Assembly (NCBI RefSeq): GCF_010501055.1
Contig: NZ_QVMO01000008.1
Location: forward strand, 1 to 64,000
DNA length: 64,000 nucleotides
Source of the DNA: Dysgonomonas sp. 521
GTDB taxonomy: Bacteria; Bacteroidota; Bacteroidia; Bacteroidales; Dysgonomonadaceae
Direction of reading: 5' to 3'
Below the pieces are notes generated by a model. That model was not told where the DNA came from. It saw only the letters and a list, made by a program, of their open reading frames with translations, and made no database searches. Positions 42,291 through 51,709 of the stretch are shown one piece after another; the stretch's first letter is position 1; the number at the start of each line of letters is the position of its first letter. The translations under genes and the position numbers were made by a program.

Positions 42291-44077
42291 TACAGTCCCG
42301 TAATACCCATTCTTTTCATCAGGAAGCTGGCGTTCATATTCTGGGCAATGCCTTCCCGTATCTTGTAAGTGAATGACAGGTGGTCGTCTTTGATATCAGC
42401 TTCGAAACGATAGTTCTTTATAGCGTCGGGAAATTCCTTTTCCAGATTACCCAATACAAGGTCGTGTGTAGCTATTATACCGTTCCCATCAAGAGAAACC
42501 AGCTGCTTCATCAGGGCAATAGAGCCTTTTTGCTTATCTTCGGAGTTAGTGCCTTTCAGTATTTCGTCCAGTATGATGAATAGTTGTTCTCCCGATTGCA
42601 GGCGGTCGATAATCATTTTCAGGCGTTTCAGCTCTGCAAAGAAGTAAGATTCGTTATCTGCCAATGAATCGGATGTACGTAGGTTTGTCACTAATTTATA
42701 CGGATAAAACTTTAATGAAGCGGCACATACCGGAGCTCCCGCGCAGGCAAGCATCAGGTTTATACCTACAGTGCGCAGGTACGTGCTTTTGCCTGCCATA
42801 TTAGCGCCTGTAACCACCAGGAAGAAGGGATGCCTGCCGATAGTGACATCGTTACGCACGCAGACCTTACGGTTCAACATCGGATGCCCAAGCTCCTTGC
42901 CTTCCAATATATATGTATCGGATACCTCCGGATAGATATAGTCAGGATGATTGTAAGCATAGACAGCTAAGGAAACAAGGCTGTCGAACTTAGCCAGAAC
43001 TTTCAGCCAGCTGATGATATTCCCTTTATGCTGCATTATCCACTTTTCTATCTTTATGGAATAGATCACATTCCAAAAAAAAGCAGGGTTGAGAATGAGT
43101 AAACCCAATATATTTGAAGACTGGTCGAGATTATTACTATACGACCTCAGATGATGAATAGCCAGTGAAGCGCGCTCCCCATCCCTGATTTTACTTTGCA
43201 ATGCAACGAGCATCGGAGATTTAAACTCTTCCGACTCTATGATTTCAAAGATACTTGAATATGTTTGCAGCGTTTCTATCTTTTTCTCAAAAAGATTCAT
43301 CTTCGAGCGGATATCCTTCAGCGGCACAAGGCTTATCGCAAAAAACAACGTCCAGCACAGCCCCAGCACAGAAACAGGTACCAGCCCCAAAGCAGACAAT
43401 ATGCCGGATATGATAAACGCAGCCGGAGCGATATAGATAAAATACCGCCAGAAGCTTTTCGACAGTAACTTCGTCTGCATAAACTGCTGGGAGAAATAAT
43501 GGATATTGAGGTCTTCGGTTTCGCTCATTTGCCCCACAGCCCTGAAATGATTCAGCAAGCGCGGATTGCCCGACAGTTCTTTTATCGCCTCCTGTTGTGC
43601 CACTATATCTTCCTTTTTCTCAAATGGCTCCAAGAGCGTATCTGCTAGCCTGTTTTTGCCGAAAGACGTCACTGTGCGGTTTACCGACTGAAAGAAAGAA
43701 TGGTTGCCAAACAGGTCTAAATCGACACTGTAGCTATGATTGGCATCCGCTTTTTCGGGTGCTCCGTCAAAAGCAGAGAAATCGTATTCGATCCCCTTTA
43801 GCTCATTCTCCGCGTTCTGTATCAGCAGTTCGCAATATCTCCGTTTCAGGAAAAGCCTGTTATGATATTTCATCAGGAAAAGAAAAAGAATTACCGAAGC
43901 AATGATTACTCCCGCAACAATCAGGCTATGCCCCCACACAATCCAGCACAGCGCGATGCAGCCCAGTACTATTGCAAGGCGCAGTGTACCGATCTGGAAT
44001 ATTGCCGTTTTCAATTTCGACAATTTAGTATTTTCTTTCGTTATAAGGCTTTTGTACGATTCTCTGACTTCGTCCAT
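42290..44077 (-). CDS. Membrane-anchored MutS-family ATPase
   Basis: 595 residues. C-terminal MutS ABC-type ATPase domain: Walker A GANMAGKSTYLRTVG (about 420), TSDSLADNESYFFAELKR, Walker B LFIILDEILKGTNSEDK (about 500) and the switch ATHDLVLGNLE. The mismatch-recognition N-terminal domain of MutS1 is absent. In its place are two hydrophobic helices (about 28-70) and a second pair (about 212-250), so it is probably an inner-membrane protein. A role in mismatch repair is unlikely; related proteins in Bacteroidota are uncharacterised. It is separated from recO by a Q element. Confidence 0.85.
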   Translation of the reverse strand: MDEVRESYKSLITKENTKLSKLKTAIFQIGTLRLAIVLGCIALCWIVWGHSLIVAGVIIASVILFLFLMKYHNRLFLKRRYCELLIQNAENELKGIEYDFSAFDGAPEKADANHSYSVDLDLFGNHSFFQSVNRTVTSFGKNRLADTLLEPFEKKEDIVAQQEAIKELSGNPRLLNHFRAVGQMSETEDLNIHYFSQQFMQTKLLSKSFWRYFIYIAPAAFIISGILSALGLVPVSVLGLCWTLFFAISLVPLKDIRSKMNLFEKKIETLQTYSSIFEIIESEEFKSPMLVALQSKIRDGERASLAIHHLRSYSNNLDQSSNILGLLILNPAFFWNVIYSIKIEKWIMQHKGNIISWLKVLAKFDSLVSLAVYAYNHPDYIYPEVSDTYILEGKELGHPMLNRKVCVRNDVTIGRHPFFLVVTGANMAGKSTYLRTVGINLMLACAGAPVCAASLKFYPYKLVTNLRTSDSLADNESYFFAELKRLKMIIDRLQSGEQLFIILDEILKGTNSEDKQKGSIALMKQLVSLDGNGIIATHDLVLGNLEKEFPDAIKNYRFEADIKDDHLSFTYKIREGIAQNMNASFLMKRMGITGL

Positions 44078-44095
44078 ATTTTAATTAAAAGATTT

Positions 44096-44365
44096 TTTAG
44101 TACATGACAAAAAATAATATTCAATATGAAAATTGTTGATAATAAACAGATTGCCTGAAAGGCAATATTTTCATAACCGTATGTAAGCGTAGCGCAACAT
44201 GCGGACGAAAAGGCAAAAAGCTACTTGCCTGAAAGGCAAGACAATGTGTTGTCCTGTCTTTCAGACAGTAGTTTCTGTATGTTGCAATCTCCGCAGGTCG
44301 ATGACCTACGGTTATGAAAATCAGGCTTTTCAAGCCAGTGTCAATATTTTTTGTCATGTACTTAT
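44096..44365. repeat. Q-family element with 9-bp duplication
   Basis: 270 bp with ends TTTAGTACATGACAAAAAAT and TTTTTTGTCATGTACTTAT, flanked by AAAAGATTT on both sides (44087-44095, 44366-44374). The interior carries small hairpin words: TTGCCTGAAAGGCAA, CTGTCTTTCAGACAG, AGGTCGATGACCT, GGCTTTTCAAGCC. It ends 18 bp upstream of the MutS-like start codon. Confidence 0.8.
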
Positions 44366-44419
44366 AAAAGATTTAATAATTCTAAGGCTCTAAATAATCA
44401 AGGCTTCCGGGACTTCTGT

Positions 44420-45172
44420 CTACTCCTCCCTTTTGGGGAGGTCGGGAGTGGTGTATAATTCATGTAATACATCCAGCGATTTCAATGCCGGAAAATCATA
44501 CAGATGTAAACGATAATATTCTAATATCCTGTTTATTATATTTATCCTGTCCTGCCGGCTGAATACAAAATGATGCATATTTTCATAAGAGATACGGGCA
44601 AGCATGGATAACGCCTTGCTGTCGTATCTGTTCAGGAAATGCTTATGCAGCGGCTGCAAGGCGACAAACTCCCCGTTTATCATATCAAACAGGCTATTCT
44701 CCTTGTACTCTTCCAGATTGGGGTAGAAGCCCATAAAATGGCTGAGTTTAAGCATAAATACCAGATGGTAATTTGCGATGCTGTTATCTGTCATTTCCAG
44801 TATCCGTACCGACTGTTCAAGGAAACCAAACAGCAAGCGGCTGTCGTCGGCATCCCTCAAAACCCTCGTCAGAAATTCCGAAAGGAAAAATGCCATAGAT
44901 GTTTTGCCCATATCCCCAGCGATATCGTACAGGTAAAAGTCTGAACGGGCTTCACGTATCCGCTGTATATCCCTGTTTACCTGATGCTCCACTTCCATAT
45001 CGAGCATAGCCAACGGGGAAAAGAGCGACTTGGGAGCTTTAGAGTTCTTCCCTTTTGCCTTGGATACCATATAAGTTACCCTGCCGAACGATTCGGTAAA
45101 TATCTGGGCAAGCACATACTTGTCATTATAGTTTATGGTATTTAAGACCAGTCCTCTTGTTTTATAAAGCAC
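44420..45172 (-). CDS. recO: DNA repair protein RecO
   Basis: 250 residues starting at GTG. RecO loads RecA with RecR and anneals single strands in the RecFOR pathway. N-terminal OB fold: RGLVLNTINYNDKYVLAQIF TESFGRVTYMVSKAKGK; helical C-terminal domain with FLSEFLTRVL and LSHFMGFYPNL. The zinc-finger Cys cluster of many RecO proteins is not seen. The last residues, TTPDLPKREE, are the translation of an S repeat, so the native C-terminus has been replaced or extended. Confidence 0.9.
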   Translation of the reverse strand: MLYKTRGLVLNTINYNDKYVLAQIFTESFGRVTYMVSKAKGKNSKAPKSLFSPLAMLDMEVEHQVNRDIQRIREARSDFYLYDIAGDMGKTSMAFFLSEFLTRVLRDADDSRLLFGFLEQSVRILEMTDNSIANYHLVFMLKLSHFMGFYPNLEEYKENSLFDMINGEFVALQPLHKHFLNRYDSKALSMLARISYENMHHFVFSRQDRINIINRILEYYRLHLYDFPALKSLDVLHELYTTPDLPKREE

Positions 45173-45192
45173 TTTCGTAATTTTTTATTTAA

Positions 45193-45200
45193 CAAAAATA
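45193..45200 (-). promoter_or_regulatory. -7 box (TATTTTTG) for recO
   Basis: The minus strand reads TATTTTTG 20 bp upstream of the GTG start. Confidence 0.5.
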
Positions 45201-45262
45201 CAAAATTATATCGGAGGAGGATTTTTATTGAGATAAAGATGTGAGTAAACAGGCTCTTAATA

Positions 45263-45473
45263 ATGCGAATCAAGGGTCAAATGTGCTATTTTTTGTCCCT
45301 TTAGGGACTGAATGTTGGTAGAAAGAAGCTTTAACCGGTTAATTGCGTGCCGTCAGGTACGCAATATCTACAGAACAATTCACATTTTGTACCTGACGGC
45401 ACAAAAAACGAATTTCATTCATGTTTCTACCAATATGATGTGCCTAACGGCACATTTAACCCTTGATTCGCAT
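45263..45473. repeat. R-family element with TAATA duplication
   Basis: 211 bp, ends ATGCGAATCAAGGGTCAAAT and TTTAACCCTTGATTCGCAT, flanked by TAATA (45258-45262, 45474-45478). Inner stems: GTCCCTTTAGGGAC, GTTGGTAGAAA with TTTCTACCAATAT, GTGCCGTCAGGTAC with GTACCTGACGGCAC, GTGCCTAACGGCAC. It lies at the 3' end of rnfD, whose stop codon overlaps the junction. Confidence 0.8.
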
Positions 45474-46543
45474 TAATAATTCGTTCCTTTAGCTATAAAC
45501 CGAATAATACAGTATGCGATATAAATAAACACCAGGTACATTACCAATTCCGCATGATGCAGGTATATAATAGCAAATGTCGCTATCAGAACGCATGCGG
45601 TAAGGGAAAGCCCCTGCCACGAACGGGTCATTATATCAAGCTTCTGTCCCCATACTTTTGGGCGGAATACCCAGTTGACCGGAGCAACAAAGGCATTTAA
45701 GAGCAGTATCGAATAAGACATATATTCGTATTTCACATCATTGACGATGCAGATAATAGCTACTATGCCTATCATGGCGCCATAGTATAGCTTTCCGTAA
45801 TTTGTGGTTGCGCTGGTCGGCATATCGGTTGCCATAAAGATGGTGCCCAGCAATAGTCCTCCCAGAGAGAATTGTATCTTGTAATCCGTCAGATTGGAGA
45901 ACACTAAGAGTAATATCGTAAATGCAGCCAGCAGGGCAAAAGGTATATGCCACGATATCCTGCGCCTGATAATCAGGAACAAGCCTCCGAGTACCAGAAA
46001 GAAGATGGAATATTCTCCGATGGCTCCCGATGCTTTGTAAAACAGATGGTTGATAAATTCATTGCTGAATATATCTATTTCGCTTATGTTCACAGCCGTT
46101 TTGTCGTACCAGATAGTACGTGAAGCCATCACAGCGGGAAAGAATACAGTCATAAATTCACGGCCTACCAGAGCCGGATTGAACATATTACGTCCCAGTC
46201 CGCCCCAAAGGAGTTTACCGAACAGCACAGCCATACTTCCCCCGAACGCGGCCACATAAAGCGGGGTGAAGGGGGCGATAGTAAAGGATAGCAGGATGCC
46301 TGAGATAATGGCTGAGCCATCGGCAATGGAATCCGTATTCCTGAAAAAGATAGCGGAGAAGATGAACTCCGTAACCAGCGCGCTGCCCACGGCTACCAGT
46401 ACCACCATGACCGGAACGAATCCGAAGGCCAGGTATGACATCACAATGCAGGGCAGTAATGCCAGTATGACGTCTGACATAACTTCACTGGTACTGTTAT
46501 CTTTTCTTATAAAAGGCGCGAATGTAGTTTTATTGGATTGCAT
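45473..46543 (-). CDS. rnfD: RnfD-like electron transport membrane subunit
   Basis: 356 residues, polytopic. RnfD/NqrB signature parts: GGLGRNMFNPALVGREFM (about 107-124), ASGAIGEYSIFFLVLGG (about 172-188) and MATDMPTSATTNYGKLYYG (about 238-256). RnfD normally carries covalent FMN on Thr or Ser of a D-x-x-S/T-G-A-T motif located between the first two. That interval here (ASRTIWYDKTAVNISEIDIF) has no such motif. It overlaps rnfC by 14 bp. No rnfA, B, E or G is adjacent; after its stop there is only an R element and recO. Confidence 0.82.
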   Translation of the reverse strand: MQSNKTTFAPFIRKDNSTSEVMSDVILALLPCIVMSYLAFGFVPVMVVLVAVGSALVTEFIFSAIFFRNTDSIADGSAIISGILLSFTIAPFTPLYVAAFGGSMAVLFGKLLWGGLGRNMFNPALVGREFMTVFFPAVMASRTIWYDKTAVNISEIDIFSNEFINHLFYKASGAIGEYSIFFLVLGGLFLIIRRRISWHIPFALLAAFTILLLVFSNLTDYKIQFSLGGLLLGTIFMATDMPTSATTNYGKLYYGAMIGIVAIICIVNDVKYEYMSYSILLLNAFVAPVNWVFRPKVWGQKLDIMTRSWQGLSLTACVLIATFAIIYLHHAELVMYLVFIYIAYCIIRFIAKGTNY

Positions 46544-47816
46544 TAGCTAATTCTTTAAGTTTGAGTTTTCCTTCCTTTATACTTTCTATGAGTGGTACGT
46601 TGCTCGGGCAGATATATTCACAGGCAGCACATTCGATACAACTGCTGATGCTGTATTTTTCAAGGTTGAAATACTTGCCTTTCCTGTAGTTTTCTTCAAA
46701 CTTCATCGGCATCAGGTGCATGGGGCATACATCTACACAATATCCGCACGAAATGCAGTTACTGCGTTTTACTGCCTCTTTCTTTAAAAACAGTATTCCG
46801 GATGAGCCTTTTGTTATTGGCACCGAAGGGTCGTTCACGGCTTTTCCCATCATCGGGCCACCCAGTACGATCCTGATGTTGCCGGAATCCAGTCCGAGCG
46901 ATTTAGTGATATGTTCGACAGGCGTACCTATTTTTACCTCATAGTTCCCGTAATGCGCCGCTTCTTCGCCCGATATGGTAATAATGCGGCTAATGAGCGG
47001 CCTGCCGTTCTTTACGGCTTCGTATATGGCATGTACCGTTCCTACATTGCTGACTATTATCCCGGCTTCACGCGGGCGTTGGAATCTGCCTAACTCTTTG
47101 CCTGTTACGGATTTTATAAGCTGTAATTCGCCTCCCTGAGGATATTCGTTAGGAAGAATGGCTACACGTACATTCCGATATTCAGCTTGCTGTAGGTATG
47201 GGGCAAAGGCTTTTTGCAACTCTTTATTCTGTTCTTCTATCGAGATAACGATGCTATCGGCATTCAGTATCCGGTTGATAAAGCCTATTCCCTCAAACAA
47301 CTCCTGAGTCCGTTCAGCCATTACTGCATAGTCGGAAGTTAGGTATGGCTCACATTCCGTACCGTTTACGATGAAGATGTCTATTTTATGCCCGTCGAGG
47401 GTATATTTTACCGCGGTGGGGAACTGAGCGCCTCCTTCTCCTACAATACCGTTTGTCCGTATGATATTTAATAGTTGCTCAGGGCTGAGGTCATCGGTAT
47501 TAAAATAAAGGAGCTTCTCTGTTGTTTCCTGAAAATCGTTCTGGATAACAATGCATGGGGTCGATGTCCCGTCCGGAAACTCAATGTCCTTTATTTCGAG
47601 TACCTGACCCGAAACCGGAGCATGTACATTTGACGAAAGACCTTTCTCCGAAACCGCGATTTGCTGGTATTTCATGACTTTGTCCCCGGCTTTTACCCCG
47701 GGTACAGGCGTTTCGCCCAGATACTGCGATATGGGAATGTATAGGAAAGGAGCATCTTCGATTGTCCGGATGCTTTTCTTTTTGGTCTTTCCTTTCATGG
47801 AGAATATATGCATCAT
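46530..47816 (-). CDS. rnfC: RnfC-like electron transport subunit
   Basis: 428 residues. RnfC takes electrons from NADH or ferredoxin-linked partners in the Rnf complex. The barrel-sandwich N-terminus, GEGGAQFPTAVKY (about 125-137), NGTECEPYLTSDYAVM, RPREAGIIVSNVGT and GGPMMGKAV are present. Two [4Fe-4S] motifs follow, CISCGYCVDVCPMHLMP (about 364-380) and CIECAACEYICPSNVPL (about 403-419). It looks intact. Start could be the first or second ATG (47816 or 47813). Confidence 0.88.
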   Translation of the reverse strand: MMHIFSMKGKTKKKSIRTIEDAPFLYIPISQYLGETPVPGVKAGDKVMKYQQIAVSEKGLSSNVHAPVSGQVLEIKDIEFPDGTSTPCIVIQNDFQETTEKLLYFNTDDLSPEQLLNIIRTNGIVGEGGAQFPTAVKYTLDGHKIDIFIVNGTECEPYLTSDYAVMAERTQELFEGIGFINRILNADSIVISIEEQNKELQKAFAPYLQQAEYRNVRVAILPNEYPQGGELQLIKSVTGKELGRFQRPREAGIIVSNVGTVHAIYEAVKNGRPLISRIITISGEEAAHYGNYEVKIGTPVEHITKSLGLDSGNIRIVLGGPMMGKAVNDPSVPITKGSSGILFLKKEAVKRSNCISCGYCVDVCPMHLMPMKFEENYRKGKYFNLEKYSISSCIECAACEYICPSNVPLIESIKEGKLKLKELANAIQ

Positions 47817-47833
47817 AAGATATAATGAGTTAG

Positions 47834-47894
47834 AGCCCCTCCAACTTCCCCGGAAGGAAGGCTTGAGTCCCCCTTGGGGGATTTAGGGGGCTGC
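47834..47894. repeat. S-type repeat pair between apbE and rnfC
   Basis: GAGCCCCTCCAACTTCCCCG and GAGTCCCCCTTGGGGGATTT AGGGGGCTGC. On the minus strand GCCCCCTAAATCCCCC supplies the last codons (A-P) and the TAA of the ApbE-like gene. Confidence 0.65.
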
Positions 47895-48779
47895 TATTAT
47901 TTTATTATTATTGTCTATCATAAATCCTTTTATGTTAAAGTCTTTCGACAATAGTTCCGTCTTTCTAAGAAATCCTTCAGGCGATTCATTGAATAAGGCC
48001 GTGGAAACGATATCGCCAATCATGCAGTTATCGCTGATTATTCCGACTTGCTTATTTCCGGAAGGAAAACCGCTTATGGGATTTAGTATATGTCCGTATT
48101 CTTTTCCGTCAATGCTCACAAAGGTTTTGGCTTGGGATGACGTGGAGTAGGTTTCATTTGCTATATTCAGCCTGAACAGAAGTTCTTCACTCTGCGGATG
48201 CCTTACCATAACTTGCCACGAAGGGTGCGATTCGTTGTTAATAGCCCTGATCGTACTGCCTCCCGCATTTATGATAGCGTCCGTTATTCCTATTTCTGCC
48301 ATTTTATCGGCTAGCCTGTCCACAGCGTAGGCTTTAATAAACGAACCTGTAATGATTTCCTGCCCTTTCCCTATTTTTACCTGATTGCCTTTTATCTCTA
48401 TCTTTTTGTAATCGATGAGCTTTTGTGCTTCCACTATTTCCTCTACAGACGGTATCCGTTTCTGTTCATCTTTATAGAAACCCCATAGCCTGATGAGCGG
48501 CATAACGGTTATATCGTATGTTCCGTCAAAGATATCCGATATGCGGATTACCTGTTTCAGTATGTTGATAGTCTCATCATCTACCTCTACAAAGCTGCCA
48601 CTGTTCCTGTTGATTTTGTCGATGTATGAGTCTGGCTGATAGGAGTTGTGCTTTTTGTCAACATCTGCCAGTACCGCAAATAGCTCATCGAATATGCTGT
48701 CTTCGTAAAAGGCAGATAGCTTGATCTTTATATGCGCGTGGAATAAGAAACGCGTCTGGGCTTTGTACAGTAAGTCCAT
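47883..48779 (-). CDS. ApbE-like FAD:protein FMN transferase, divergent and without signal peptide
   Basis: 298 residues. Recognisable ApbE parts: FDGTYDITVMPLIRLWGFYK (about 90-109), AIINAGGSTIRAI (about 188-200), GHILNPISGFPSG (about 242-254) and IGDIVSTALF. ApbE attaches FMN to Thr/Ser in RnfD/RnfG/NqrBC outside the cytoplasm. Here no signal peptide or lipobox is seen and the preceding gene ends 8 bp upstream, so none is hidden. The usual GGIAKGYAVD reads GSFIKAYAVD, losing the glycines. The C-terminus ends in S-repeat codons (IIAAP). Activity is uncertain. Confidence 0.8.
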   Translation of the reverse strand: MDLLYKAQTRFLFHAHIKIKLSAFYEDSIFDELFAVLADVDKKHNSYQPDSYIDKINRNSGSFVEVDDETINILKQVIRISDIFDGTYDITVMPLIRLWGFYKDEQKRIPSVEEIVEAQKLIDYKKIEIKGNQVKIGKGQEIITGSFIKAYAVDRLADKMAEIGITDAIINAGGSTIRAINNESHPSWQVMVRHPQSEELLFRLNIANETYSTSSQAKTFVSIDGKEYGHILNPISGFPSGNKQVGIISDNCMIGDIVSTALFNESPEGFLRKTELLSKDFNIKGFMIDNNNKIIAAP

Positions 48780-48787
48780 CTGGCTGA

Positions 48788-49219
48788 TTATTCGGTTCCT
48801 GAAGATTCTTCCGGAGTCGCTTTTTCTATCACTGTTTGCTTTGGCTCCTCTACTTTTGCCGGCTCTTCTGGAGCTTTACTCTCTGTTTTCTTTTCGGCTA
48901 CAGGGGTTGTCGGCGGAGTCTTTGCAGGAGTGGCAGCCGGAGTTTTAGGCTTGGTTTGTTGAACCTCTTTTTGCTTGTTTGCAACTTTAGGGGTTGTAGG
49001 TTCCTTCTTGGTTTCCGGCGCTGTGGATGCTTCTGCTTTTTCAACAGGGACTGCCTCTGCCTGAGGGGTAACGATGGATTGTTCAGCTTCTTTATTCTTT
49101 TTTTCTTCTTCGGCTTTTTCTTCTATATTGGCAGCATTTACCCTATAGCCCCATATAATTAACACTATACCGAATAAAAAAAGGCCTGCTTTCTTTAATA
49201 TCTTTATAATATTCTTCAT
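48788..49219 (-). CDS. Membrane-anchored Pro/Ala/Lys/Glu-rich protein
   Basis: 143 residues. One N-terminal hydrophobic helix (KAGLFLFGIVLIIWGYRV, about 11-28) is followed by a low-complexity periplasmic tail rich in K, E, P, A and T (repeats of the kind KTPAATPAKTPPTTPVAEKK). The composition resembles the extended linker of TonB or divisome proteins, with no folded domain after it. First gene of the operon with apbE, rnfC and rnfD; it has a TACATTTG promoter. Function unknown; it may tether the complex. Confidence 0.65.
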   Translation of the reverse strand: MKNIIKILKKAGLFLFGIVLIIWGYRVNAANIEEKAEEEKKNKEAEQSIVTPQAEAVPVEKAEASTAPETKKEPTTPKVANKQKEVQQTKPKTPAATPAKTPPTTPVAEKKTESKAPEEPAKVEEPKQTVIEKATPEESSGTE

Positions 49220-49254
49220 ATCTTTAAGTGATTATAAACATTATGAACTACATA

Positions 49255-49262
49255 CAAATGTA
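49255..49262 (-). promoter_or_regulatory. -7 box (TACATTTG) of the Rnf-like operon
   Basis: The minus strand reads TACATTTG 35 bp upstream of the ATG at 49219. No other promoter-like box is seen before rnfC or rnfD. Confidence 0.5.
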
Positions 49263-49342
49263 AAATATAAGTCTCATCTAATAAAAAAGATTAACTATTT
49301 ATAGCATTTATCATATAAGAACTGAAACTTAGAAAAAAATTG

Positions 49343-49350
49343 TACTTTTG
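49343..49350 (+). promoter_or_regulatory. -7 box (TACTTTTG)
   Basis: Exact TAnnTTTG match 26 bp upstream of the ATG at 49377. It rules out the upstream GTG as a start. Confidence 0.55.
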
Positions 49351-49376
49351 TGACGCTTAAAATTATTTATCCATTT

Positions 49377-49910
49377 ATGAAAAAAATTGCAATTCTATCA
49401 ATCTTCCTCATTTGTTTCTTTTCCGAAACGTTTGCCCTTACACAACCTAAAGATGAACCAAACAAGCTGGTTTTGTCGTGTTTTTTACTGAAAGATGCCA
49501 AAATAGGGCATTTGACATCCGATATAAGTAATTTTATATTCCGTCGTAAAAACGGCTATCTCTGGCCTGTAACAAAAATACTTTTCTCGAAAGACAAAGA
49601 AAAAGGTGTGTTGAAAATGGATATCACAGCCATCGATAACGAGTGGCACAAACTTGTAGAACCCGGAGAAAAAACCTATGGTTATTTTGTGATGAGTAAC
49701 CGTATTTTTATTATGTCGACAAAAGAAGGAGATGATTTTGATTTTTCAGAATATTTCTATTCAGAACCGGAGGAAGACAGTCAGCGCACTTTTGGCTGTT
49801 CCGAATCGAAAAAAGTAATAAAAAATCCAAGGTGGGTCTATGAAATAGATTCAGACTCTACATTCCCTAAGCAGTTACAAGCTGTAAATATAGAGGCTTT
49901 AGGCCGCTAA
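49377..49910 (+). CDS. Uncharacterised secreted protein
   Basis: 177 residues with signal peptide (MKKIAILSIFLICFFSETFA). The mature part is mixed, with PNKLVLSCFLLKDAKIGHLT at the start, YGYFVMSNRIFIMS in the middle and the acidic stretch EYFYSEPEEDSQ; the C-terminus reads YEIDSDSTFPKQLQAVNIE. No known family is recognised. It is monocistronic, preceded by a consensus promoter box and followed after 94 bp by the fucosidase pseudogene. Confidence 0.65.
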   Translation: MKKIAILSIFLICFFSETFALTQPKDEPNKLVLSCFLLKDAKIGHLTSDISNFIFRRKNGYLWPVTKILFSKDKEKGVLKMDITAIDNEWHKLVEPGEKTYGYFVMSNRIFIMSTKEGDDFDFSEYFYSEPEEDSQRTFGCSESKKVIKNPRWVYEIDSDSTFPKQLQAVNIEALGR

Positions 49911-51709
49911 TACAACTGTCGGTCATATTTCCTATTCATCTGTCTCACAGAGGCAGATGAATATTTTATTTTTCTTCAACCTATATTGTTTAACCTTGAT
50001 GCCCATGAAATCCACATTCAATTTCTTCATTCTCCTTTTCTTTTCTATAGCCCAGTTTCTACATGCTCAGGTAAACCCACCTAAACCGTATGGTGTAGTT
50101 CCGACCGAAGATCAGGTTAGCTGGCAACAAATGGAATACTATATGTTTGTCCATTTCGGGCCTAATACATTTACCGATGTAGAATGGGGAGACGGAAAGG
50201 AAGACCCGAAGGTATTTAACCCTACGGATTTGGATTGCCGCCAGTGGGCAGCTACAGCCAAAGCCGCGGGGATGAAAGGAATTATCATTACGGCGAAGCA
50301 TCATGACGGATTTTGCCTGTGGCCAAGCAACTACAGTACCCATACGGTAAGAGAGAGTTTATGGAAAGATGGTAAGGGCGATTTGCTCAGGGAGTTGTCC
50401 GATGCCTGCCGTGAGTATGGACTGAAATTTGGCGTATATCTTTCTCCTTGGGATCAGAATCATCCGGCTTACGGAACCAATCCCAGTATGTCCATATTTA
50501 TTCCGGAGTTGCAGTATAATCAGATATTTGCGCATACGCTCGAGGAAGTGCTATCCAATTACGGCGAGGTTTTCGAACAGTGGTTCGATGGCGCTAACGG
50601 TGGAGAAAAGGATGGGAAAAAGCAGGTTTACGACTGGGAACTGTTTCACAGTGTAGTGTACCGTAATCAGCCTCATGCTATCATATTCAGTGATGTAGGC
50701 CCTGGTTGCCGCTGGATGGGTAACGAGCAGGGTGTGGCAGGTGAGACAAACTGGTCAACTCTAAATATAAAAGGCTTTGAACCGGGACATGGCGCTCCGC
50801 CTGTAGAGGTCTTAAACACCGGGGTACAAGGCGGGGAAGCATGGGTTCCCGCGGAGACAGATGTCTCTATCCGTCCGGGATGGTTTTACAGCCCTTCTAC
50901 CGATGATAAAGTAAAATCGGTAGATAAATTGATGGATATATATTACACCTCTGTGGGTAGGAATTCAAATCTGCTGCTGAATGTGCCTCCTGACAGGAGG
51001 GGACGTATTCATAAAAACGATTCAATCCGGTTAATGGAATTCCGTGATGCGGTAAGTGATTCTTTTAAAGAGGATTTGATAGCAGGCGCTGAAATCAAGG
51101 CGAGTAATACAAGGGGAAACTCTGTTGACTTTTCTGTCCTGAATTTATCAGATGACGATTACAATACGTATTGGGCAACGGACGACAGTGAATAAAATCC
51201 CTCTATAGAAATAGACTTTAATGAGATAAAGAAATTTAACAGGCTGCTGTTGCAAGAATATATCCCTTTGGGACAGCGCGTTTCTTCCTTCCGTGTAAAA
51301 TACTGGAACAATAAGGAAGGCGACTGGACTGAGTTTGCACAGGCTACAACGATAGGTTATAAACGGATATTGCGCTTTCCGTGGATTGCAACCCGCAAGA
51401 TAAAGATAGAGTTCGACGCGTTGGCTTGCCCTCTTATCAGTAAGGTCAGTATCTATAATGCCCCCGAACAATTTTCCGTATCGGAAAACGTGAGTGCAGG
51501 AAATAAAACGGTACGATCTACTTCAAAATGGAAATTGACAGTACCGGAAGCAGACCTGTCAAAAATAACAGATGGAGACAACAATACATATCTGGAGATA
51601 AACAAAATATACCTTTAATGATAGATATGGGAGAAACCGTATCCGTGAAAGGCTTCTCTTATATGCCCCTAAATAAAGTGCAATCGTCAAATATATTGAG
51701 ATATAACTT

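Noticed and set aside
45263..45473. Rho-independent terminator for rnfD and recO
   Set aside because: The structure is a transposed R element with target duplication; it may terminate transcription incidentally, but its origin is mobile.
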